This document shows, in pieces, positions 57,601-64,000 of a DNA stretch of 64,000 bases. Position numbers and translations under genes: made by a program. Within the stretch, counting starts at the first letter, position 1, and each line of letters opens with the position of its first letter. The DNA is from Diphasiastrum complanatum. Lineage: Eukaryota; Streptophyta; Lycopodiopsida; Lycopodiales; Lycopodiaceae. The DNA is taken from assembly GCA_029204225.1 (NCBI GenBank), contig CM055103.1:45190380-45254379 (forward strand), read 5' to 3'. The notes below the pieces were generated by a model that searched no databases, had not been told where the DNA came from, and worked only from the letters and a program-made list of their open reading frames with translations.

Positions 57601-58569
57601 ACTAGTCATGTGTGAACTAGCACCCGAGTCAATCCACCAAGGATATTCTCCTTTGAAGCTTGTTGAAGAAAATATGGACATCATGAGAGAGTCCTCATGT
57701 GAACTCTCCTCCTCCTCCTCTTTGCTCATGTTGGCTTGGCTTTGATCTTGCTTCCTCTTGAAGCATTCCGAGGCATAATGCCCCATCTTGCTACAATAGT
57801 AGCACTTCACCTTTGATTTGTCCTTCTTGACTTTGGTGGTTGATGGAGATGCCTTTGAGGGTCCTTCTTGATCCTCAAGCTTTGTAGACTTCTTGAATGT
57901 TGATACTTTGCCTTTGGACTTGCCTTTGCCTTTGGTGAAGAGAGCTTGGTCATCTCCACCTTGGATGGAAAGCCTATCCATCCTCTCTTGCATTTGGCTC
58001 CTTCTTGATTCCTCGGCCATGAGTGTGCCTTGGAGTTCTTCAAGTATGGGTAGCTTACCCATAATTGCATATCCCTGAACCAAATTGTCAAATTCAAAGC
58101 TTAGTCCATTCAATATGAGTTGAACAAGCTCTTCATCCTTGATAGGATCACCTATAAAGGCTAGCTCTTTGTTCAATTCCTTTACTCTTAGGACAAAAGT
58201 ATGTGCACTCTCTCCTTTCTTTTGATAGCTTCTATAGATTTGATTCTTCAAAGCTAACATTCTAGTTTGGTTCTTGGATTCATAGACCTTTTGCAAAGTC
58301 TCCCAAGCATCTTGAGCTGAAGTGCAATCTCCTACCTCTCTTAAGAGTTCATTTGCAACATTCATTTTTATGCAATGTAGTGCAACATTGCACCTCTTGA
58401 TGTATTTGGCTTTTTCTTGAGGATGAATAGGTTCACCCTCCTTACCATTTACAATTTCCATCACATCTTGCATGATCATGATGGATTTCATTCTAACTTT
58501 CCATATGGAATAGTTAGTTTTGTTGAGCCTTTCATTAGTATCCAAAAGATATGCATTTATAGATGCCAT
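54604..58569 (-). CDS. Copia-A gag-pol polyprotein (1321 aa)
   Basis: Single open frame, about the usual length for plant Ty1/copia. Gag occupies roughly 1-250 (YSIWKVRMKSIMIMQDVMEI; ALKNQIYRSYQKKGES). The CCHC knuckle CYYCSKMGHYASEC is at 256-269, and protease WWIDSGASSHMT near 311-322. The integrase zinc finger LWHKRLGH...CEACALSK is at 445-488. The integrase core has D511 (IHSDVH) and E609 (NGVAERRN), but the middle acid, expected as LRSDNGGEF, is E573 (LRSENGGEF). RT spans 853-1100 (KWVFKLKLN, YDETFAPVAK, NAFLNG, YGLKQASRSWNSRL, catalytic IYVDDIIISG at 1001). RNase H runs from 1160 (YSDSDFVGD, STEAEYKAL at 1205, YNDNISAQHL, SKHIEICHHFVRE). It copies and inserts the element in particles and the nucleus. 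Serine is replaced by Tyr in SLYSTEAEY. The start MASINAYLLDTNERLNKTNY fits the family. Confidence 0.97.
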   Translation of the reverse strand: MASINAYLLDTNERLNKTNYSIWKVRMKSIMIMQDVMEIVNGKEGEPIHPQEKAKYIKRCNVALHCIKMNVANELLREVGDCTSAQDAWETLQKVYESKNQTRMLALKNQIYRSYQKKGESAHTFVLRVKELNKELAFIGDPIKDEELVQLILNGLSFEFDNLVQGYAIMGKLPILEELQGTLMAEESRRSQMQERMDRLSIQGGDDQALFTKGKGKSKGKVSTFKKSTKLEDQEGPSKASPSTTKVKKDKSKVKCYYCSKMGHYASECFKRKQDQSQANMSKEEEEESSHEDSLMMSIFSSTSFKGEYPWWIDSGASSHMTSKREFFSSLLSYDGPIKSIYIANDEACKIEGVGSIPLCIGSSKKINIEGVLYIPRITKNLLSVGQMIDNGFNVDFASNECFIKKKGKIVAKGTRLGKLYKLDAFVDTNAVMLAEKSKISTFTLWHKRLGHVNSGSMEAMIKEEYALGLPRSIGKEDKVCEACALSKAHKKVFPNSITKSSHPLELIHSDVHIASTKSNGGSSMFLTFIDDYSRYCWVFLLSFKSQVFDTFLKFKLFVEKHHNHSIKILRSENGGEFISNEFKAFCEEEEIKKETSCPYTPQQNGVAERRNRTLCECSKALRLDDCLPKSFWGESLVCANYLMNRVPCKAIEGKTPYEMLYGKKPNLNHLKVFGCICYVHVPLETRTKEDLSSTREIMLGYASSSKGYKVYLPSLNKFVVSRDVIFDEHHMHMLEEGSSAPTIKKKMAEEQDLGFEEQLMEEQAPNPPITPRRSSRAKVEPSRLTYQGKGQQVEGISSTSYALSSFEEPSNVEDALNSKEWYKAMLDEYDALIENETWLLVERPQRNVIGCKWVFKLKLNANGSVNKHKARLVAKGYAQERGIDYDETFAPVAKMVTIRLIIALASHFGWILCQMDVSNAFLNGFLEEDIYMEQPQGFIKHGMENKVCHLQRSIYGLKQASRSWNSRLHCYLISLSFVQSEYDPTLYIKFDDVGIVLLLIYVDDIIISGNSVDGIEKIKIDLSLEFKMVDLGCLHFILGIEVLRGSDFIFISQVNYAQSLLKKFKMEVCKSVDTPMEQDVKVPNEDNERSFMDITLFRQLIGPLMWITITRPDLSFSVCRLSQSMQKPLNIHWKKAKRILRYISGTLDFGILYRGDVINLHAYSDSDFVGDKRDRKSTSAYSTFIGEGVVSWLSKKQETISLYSTEAEYKALTTTTKEVLWIKRLGELKIMDSEEEPIIYNDNISAQHLASNPIFHARSKHIEICHHFVREMVQAKEIALEHVSSNECVADLLTKPLQKTPFMKFRSSLGVISKAMIEPS

Positions 58570-59367
58570 CTAGTCTCCTAATCAAGGACTTGACACAAAT
58601 GAAGGTTACCTCTATTGATTTGATTGAAGGTCTACCTTATCCCACTTCTTAGGGACCTGAAAAGGTCAGTAAGAGACTTCCTATAAAGATCTAAGAATTA
58701 TCTCTAACAAAATCAAATCATAGAATACTAGAAACAATGCACTTGCTTGATTGAAGTAGACAATACTAGTAGAATTGCCCCTCTTTCTATAAAGAACATT
58801 AAAGCTTCCAAATGATCTGATCAAGAGTGAATTTCAGCAACCTAATATACTTCCAAAATCACTTGTAAAATATCTAAATGGAACTTAATGAGGATGCAAC
58901 ACAATCTACTATCCAATCACAAGCAAAAAATGATCAAAATTGATGAAAAATTGATCTAATTTGGTGCATAAGTCAAGCAATGGTTGGACTGAACCTGAAT
59001 CACTTTAGGAGGTGCCTACTACACCTTATTACAGCCTTGAAGAGTCCCCAAAACTCTGATCTTCCCTCTCCTTGAATGCTAGAAAGCCTCCTCTATGAAA
59101 TCACCTCCAAAACTCGCTTAGAAATCAATGCTTGGAGCAAGCAAAACTTGCTATCTTGGTAATGTGAATTGAATTCAACTTTGCCTCTGATTTTAGACAT
59201 CTAAACACCTGCAAATGAAGTCACACAACACCAATCTCCAATGTATTTGACTCACTTTGAGTTCTAGAATGAATACTAGATGCTAAGATCCAATCTACAC
59301 AAGATTTAGATCAAAAATTGTGATCAAATTGAATGAAAACCAAGGATTTAGCTCATTTCAACATTTA

Positions 59368-59380
59368 GGCTCTGATACCA
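59368..59380 (-). other. Copia-A primer binding site
   Basis: The minus strand reads TGGTATCAGAGCC next to the LTR end. It perfectly matches the initiator tRNA-Met consensus. Confidence 0.95.
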
Positions 59381-60054
59381 TGTAAAAATTACAGCAAATA
59401 AGGATCCTAAAACACTTGAAATGATGAAGGAAACAATAGATTATGATTTCATAAGATTAGCACAAGTTGAACTATCAAAATCCATCAAAAATCTATGCTT
59501 GAACCTCACTAAATGGCCCAAATCCTTGAAGAAGGCTTCACACGTGTGAAAGTACGGCCTCCCACAGTCTGAGTACTGTACACCAGACCTACATTCAATT
59601 CTATAATCATTAGTAATCACAAGTACTCAAACAATTATAAACATAGAGAGCAATTGCACCATTATGAGAGAAAAAACATGAAATTGCTTGATTGATTTTG
59701 GTGAGATATCATCACTTATATATACATGATCCATTACGATTTTGGGCAGGTATGAGTAGCCCTAAACCTATCCCTAATGCTAATTTTGGTGGATCTTTCA
59801 TCCCTACCAAGTTAGGGTTGGAATCTTGGAGATCCCTCAACAATGCAAAAATTACCAAAAATAGCTCCTATTTTTTCTCCCTTGTATCTAAGCATAATTT
59901 GGACTCATTACAAAGGTTCTAACACTTAGGTCTACTTGAGAACATCCTTATGAATGGAATCCTATGCTATTTGGCACGTGTGACAAGCCACATCATGACC
60001 ATCTAACTATTTACAAGTCAAAAACTAGTCAAGCTAGAATTGTGAATTTTAACA
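59381..60054 (-). repeat. Copia-A 5' LTR
   Basis: TGTAAAAATTACAGC to ...AATTTTAACA, 674 bp. It should carry the promoter for the element. The palindrome TTCACACGTGTGAA is at 59537-59550. Confidence 0.97.
59717..59724 (-). promoter_or_regulatory. TATA box in the Copia-A 5' LTR
   Basis: TATATATA in the middle of the LTR on a GC-mixed background, with transcription expected leftward. The same box is conserved in the 3' LTR at about 54244. This is a position-based inference. Confidence 0.5.
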
Positions 60055-60059
60055 TAAAG

Positions 60060-62135
60060 TGTTGATCCAAAGGTGTTTCTTCAAGTTTACAAATCTCCAC
60101 TCTTGAAAGATCACATTTCCACCATTGACAACTTCTTTGGTGGAAAACAAGTAGATTCTACAATCTTTACTTGAAGAGCAAAACACTACCATTATTCCTA
60201 TCATTGAAATAGGATAATCTTTGGTCCTTACATTGGAATGATCATGCTCAAAGCATGTGGACCCAAAGATTTCCAATACAAATGATGTTTCATCTTTTAT
60301 GACACTATTCAAACTATTACAAAAATAGTTATCCAATGAAATTGCTTTATCAACAACAAATGTAGATTTCAAAGCATCTCATTTCATTGTCTTGTCATAC
60401 AAAGTAATAAACACCATGAATCTTAAAGGTAAGAAACAAGTCACCTCATGTCTACTAATACTTTCCAAAAAGTATTCAAAGATAGTAGACTCTCCAATGC
60501 TCACCACCCTTGCAAGATGCACACTTGAATGGACAATTTGCATGCAATTTGATGACTCGGACATTGTCATTGAGGACTCCCTTGGAACTCTCATGATTTG
60601 AGGCTGATCCTCAAGATCTGCCTCCTTTTGATGCTCCTCCTCAATGCAAGCAAGATCACACTTTGCCAAGATCTCCTCTTGAGTGATCTCCTCCTTTGCC
60701 AAGCTCATTCTTTCAAAAGCAACACTAGCTTCCAACTTAAACAATCTTCCATGTTTAAATCCCTTTGCAATGCAAACATCATTCTTCAAGATGAAGCAAA
60801 CACCATGCTTAAAGTGGACATCCAAACCACTTTCTAAGAGTAGACCAACACTAAGCATATTCTTGGTGATTGATGGTACATAAAGGACATTTTCTAGATC
60901 CATGCATTTTGAGGATTCTAGATACAAAGAGAAGGTGCCAACACCATCTATCCTACACTCTTCATCATTTGCAGTAAAGACAAACTTTTTAGCATCATTG
61001 AAAGAGTGTAAGGTTGAGAAAAAGTCCTTTTCACAAGACATGTGGGAGCTAGCCCCACTATCGATCCACCAATTGTCTCTTGAATTGCTATTGCTTGTTG
61101 GTGAGGATGTAGATGCCATCAAGAATACATCTACTTCATCCTCCTCCTCCTTTGCAAGGTTTCCTTGTTTGTCCTCCTCCACTTGTGCTCTTAGCCTCTT
61201 GTAGCATTCAGATGCATAATGCCCCTTCCTTTCACAAAAGAAGCATTTTTGCTTTGACTTGTCCTTTGAGCTTGATGCATCATCCTCTTCTTTGGCCTCC
61301 TTTGGATGCTTCTTCTTTCCATTGGTCTTCTTTTTTCCCTTGAATGAGAAATTGTCTTTCTCATCACCATCCTGCAAAGACAAGGAACTCATCCTAGATT
61401 TTGCATGGAGCATCCTACACTCTTCAGCCACTAATACACTGTGAGGTTTTTCTATAGTTGGCAAAGTGTCTTGGATGACAAAACTTTGGACCAAATTTGC
61501 AAAGTCATCTCCTAGACCATTAAGAACAATTTGTACAAGCTCTCCATCATGAATATTCTCTCCAATGGAAGCCAACTCCCTATTTAGAGACTTGATTCTG
61601 AGTACATAATCATGTGCACTCTCCTCACTTCTTTTCATGCTTTGCAAAATCTGATTTCTAGGCATGAGAGCCCTCAAAGTGTTACTAGATTCATAGATTG
61701 ATTTTAAAGACTCCCAAGTCTCTTTAGCACTAGTACATGTTGATACTCTCTCAGCAAATCATTGTTAATATTCATCTTCACACAATGAAGTGCAAGCCTA
61801 GATCTCTTCCTGTATCTAGCTAACTCATGTGCACCTAGAGGTTCATCTTTATCTTCAATCAAGAACTCATAAAGGTCTTGGAGCACCAAGAGTGACTCCA
61901 TCCTAACATTCCAGATAGCATAATTTGTAGAATTCAATCTCTTACTAGCTTCTAGAAGGTATGCTCCAGCAGATCTCATCTTACTAGTGACTTCTACAAA
62001 TAAGAAATAGATTTGATTGACTTGAAACTCACAAAGGTCTCACACTTGCAGTGTTTCACTCAAATTTGATTTCTAATCCAACAAATGGACTTATAATCAC
62101 AGTTCTATCACTCCCTCACAAAGTTAAAATGAAGA
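60060..62135 (-). mobile_element. Copia-C right part (gag-protease side)
   Basis: This continues Copia-C beyond the Copia-A insertion: integrase C-terminal text at 60060-60372 (NYFCNSLNSVI, VFGSTCFEH-like, STKEVVNGGNVIFQE), then protease and gag to the right. The shared leader TTGCAGTGTTTCACTCAAAT is at 62045. Homology to 7.1 kb breaks at about 62135. No PBS or 5' LTR follows, so the 5' end is lost. Confidence 0.7.
60379..61979 (-). pseudogene. Copia-C gag-protease with remnant integrase
   Basis: Gag starts at 61979 (MRSAGAYLLEASKRLNSTNYA). A single frameshift near 61745 separates it from a 432-codon frame that runs to 60379. It contains RIKSLNRELASIGENIHD, the knuckle CFFCERKGHYASECYK, and protease NWWIDSGASSHMS with its usual downstream fold. 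After protease the text is not the normal zinc finger and core. It becomes an acidic insertless stretch (KEEITQEEILAKCDLACIEE) and a degenerate core start (QIVHSSVHLARVV) in which the first catalytic Asp is Ser. Integrase is therefore shortened, and RT and RNase H are absent from all Copia-C pieces. It could only have moved using proteins of another element, if at all. Confidence 0.75.
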
Positions 62136-62328
62136 TAAGAAAGCTATACTATTTTGTGGATTGTAGGATTTTTGGAGCTCAAACCCTCTCGGATTTCTAT
62201 CCCTCTTTCACATCACGCACACAAACACACACACACACACTCTCCCTCTCTCACTTTCACCTTCTCCTGAAACCATGGTATTCTCTTGAAACTGTTACCC
62301 ATATGTAAAAATGGTTGATCGGTACCAT
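62136..62328. other. no gene recognised; short (CA)n
   Basis: AT-rich sequence after the Copia-C break. ACACACACACAC lies at about 62224-62240, followed by TC-rich sequence. Confidence 0.5.
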
Positions 62329-62497
62329 TGCATGTCAGGCTATTTGTGGCCTATTGTCCATGCATGTCAGATCTAGTGCTTGCATGTCATACCATCTGTG
62401 GACTATTGTCCATGCATGTCAGATCTAGAGCTTGCATGTCATGTCATCAGTGGCCTATTGTCCTTGCATGTCAGATCTAAAGCTTGCATCATACATC
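62329..62497. repeat. 52-bp tandem repeat, about 3.3 copies
   Basis: Units beginning GCATGTCAGATCTAGTGCTT start at 62362, 62414 and 62466, with a partial unit before. Each contains TGGCCTATTGTCCATGCATG, variants ACTATTGTCC. The array ends at the first base of the next LTR. Confidence 0.9.
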
Positions 62498-63060
62498 TGT
62501 TGGAGAGAGAGGAGGAGAATAAATGACGAACACGAACGAGAAACGAACTCGAACAAGAAACGAACTCAAACAGAAAATGTTCGTGCGCAGTGGAATGAAC
62601 TATACGACTCTCTTCGTAAGCATGACTATGCCTATCAGAATGACCGAACTTTAGTGATAGAAATCACGGTCATTCTAGATTACGTAGCCAAACATTAACA
62701 GATGAAGCGCCAAAAGAATAATTTGTCACGAATAGCAAGACAAATTATATGTTGTGAATGATTCGCGAAGAGCTAGACTATGCTCGACTGATAATTAGTC
62801 ACGAATGATTCGTGAAAGACAAGACTAAATGTTAATCATCTATTACCAGTAAGAACAACTAGAAAGGTCAGACATAATGAAAGATAAGCATAGGAATATT
62901 AACATAGGTCTAAACGTAAAACAATGAACTGTATCAGATTAAGTATATCATGTATACATGTCAATAATGCGGTAGAGCACAATACAGTAGCGGACGAAAC
63001 CGCGTGCCCCACAAAGCTTATTTCAATCTATAAAAAGGAATTAAACCTTAATTTTGACAA
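62498..63060 (-). mobile_element. Copia-B second copy: truncated LTR
   Basis: TGTTGGAGAGAGAGG onward aligns with the first half of the Copia-B LTRs, up to CGCGTGxCCxACAAAGCTTATTT. It then stops and is followed by RNase H sequence. The second half of the LTR, the PPT and the last part of the ORF are deleted. Confidence 0.85.
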
Positions 63061-63094
63061 AATGAAGAATCAATGCTTAGGGCATCTACTTCGT

Positions 63095-64000
63095 TTAATA
63101 GCACTTTGATTATCACAAAATGAAATTGTAGGGTTGTTCTCATACAGATTGACATCTGACAGCAAATTTCTCAACCAAAGTGCTTCCTTAATAGATTGAG
63201 AAGCATCAATATATTCTGCTTCAGTAGAAGAAAGTGCAAAACCCAGCTTGCATCAGAATACCCACTGAGCTGATAATGATTGTCGTTGTTGACATCTCCA
63301 TAGCATATGCACTGGTCTATGGTAGCTCGAATATATCTCATGACTCAAATAAGAGCCTTCCTATGGGTAATGCCAGGATTAGCCATATATTGGCTGAGTG
63401 AGCTTACAACAAAAGAGATATTTGGTCTTGTACAGACCATTGCATACATGAGAGATCCAAGTATCGATTGATACAGATATTCTCTCATCTGCTCCTCTTC
63501 CTGCTTGGTCTTGGGACATTGGTCCTTTGACAAATGCAGGCCTAGATCCATTGGTGAGTGAGCTAATTTACGTATCTGTTAAGAACATTGTGAAGATACC
63601 TTTGTTGAGTGATGTAAATCAGTCGATTTGCTCTGTCTCTGTGGATTTGAATTCCAAGACAGAAGTGAGCTTCGCCCAGATCAATCATGTCAAATTCTGA
63701 GAACAGCATCTGTTTCGAATCCTTGACCATATTGGCATTGTTACTGAAGAGCAACGTATCATCAACCTACAAGGTGATGATAATGAAGGATTGTTGTACT
63801 GACTTCGAATAAACGTTGCAATCAGCAGTGCTTGGTTTAAATCCTTGTTCAATGAAGAATGTGTTGATCCTCTAAAACCAAGCTCTGACAGACTATTGCC
63901 AATCCTAAATCCATGGATCCAATCACATAGACATAACAGTTAGGATAATAAAATTATTCTCCAAAAGTTCTCCCGATTAAGGGCAAAAGAATAGGTAATT
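63095..64000 (-). pseudogene. Copia-B second copy: RT and RNase H, runs off the window
   Basis: The minus strand matches 48346-49430: RNase H text ILGSLMYAMVCTRPNISFVV and SQYMANPGITHRKALI at 63345-63551. Then upstream RT text MLFSNNANMVKDSKQMLFSE, FDMIDLGEAHFCLGIQIHRD and LIYITQQRYLHNVLNRYVN at 63563-63754. Frame changes separate the parts, and the catalytic box lies just beyond 63754 in a broken stretch. The remaining 5' portion of the element continues past 64000. Confidence 0.85.

Larger units (their letters stand above)
53908..60054 (-). mobile_element. Copia-A, complete element with one open polyprotein
   Basis: A 6.15-kb element with TG...CA LTRs, a perfect TAAAG duplication (53903-53907 and 60055-60059), initiator tRNA-Met PBS, polypurine tract and a single 1321-codon frame. 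It is inserted in Copia-C. LTRs differ by about 15 substitutions, a 7-bp and a 1-bp indel (about 2.2%), so it is the youngest insertion that can be dated here. Confidence 0.97.

Overview
This is plant nuclear DNA, and almost all of it is decayed retrotransposon. The sequence shows Ty1/copia and Ty3/gypsy polyproteins, a relic CACTA (En/Spm) DNA transposon, (GA)n/(CT)n microsatellites, initiator-Met and tRNA-Asp type primer binding sites, and one typical plant host gene, SKP1. The SKP1 protein keeps the land-plant sequence and has one phase-0 intron. Its N-terminus ([12 protein letters not shown]) reads to me more like moss or fern SKP1 than like common angiosperm forms, and the repeat load suggests a large genome. 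The species cannot be fixed from the sequence.

Layout. 0-0.6 kb: frameshifted unidentified coding relic, cut at 595 by a gypsy LTR. 0.6-8 kb: fragments of gypsy (GPY/F integrase tail) and two copia families, rearranged, plus a 24-bp minisatellite. 8-13.3 kb: the only gene island, with a complete SKP1 gene on the minus strand (10894-12294, two exons, TATA box and G-box upstream). 13.35-20.2 kb: a decayed gypsy element (minus) inserted in an older LTR. It has about 1.7 kb of extra reading frames, including a coiled-coil ORF, between integrase and the 3' LTR. 20.2-29.2 kb: LTR pieces, three tandem-repeat fields, long microsatellites and a gypsy gag relic. 30-33.9 kb: broken CACTA TNP2 transposase with DUF4218 and DUF4216. 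34-45.7 kb: fragments of copia and gypsy, including a head-on inverted copia pair meeting near 39.41 kb. 46.4-62.1 kb: a three-level nest. Copia-C is the host. Copia-B (47236-53568, duplication TTTTG) sits in it, and so does Copia-A (53908-60054, duplication TAAAG). 62.3-64 kb: a 52-bp tandem repeat and a deleted second Copia-B copy that runs off the window.

How it fits together. Only two reading frames look intact at full length: SKP1 and the 1321-aa Copia-A gag-pol. Copia-A is the youngest dated insertion: about 15 substitutions between LTRs of roughly 680 bp, with PBS, PPT and target-site duplication all present. Its integrase nevertheless has Glu at the second position of the DD35E triad. 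Copia-B has Asn at the same position. I found no phage-like, CRISPR-like or toxin-type system. The most unusual items are this repeated integrase change, the coiled-coil ORF behind the gypsy integrase, the inverted copia pair, and E-box/G-box palindromes that recur in LTRs of several families.
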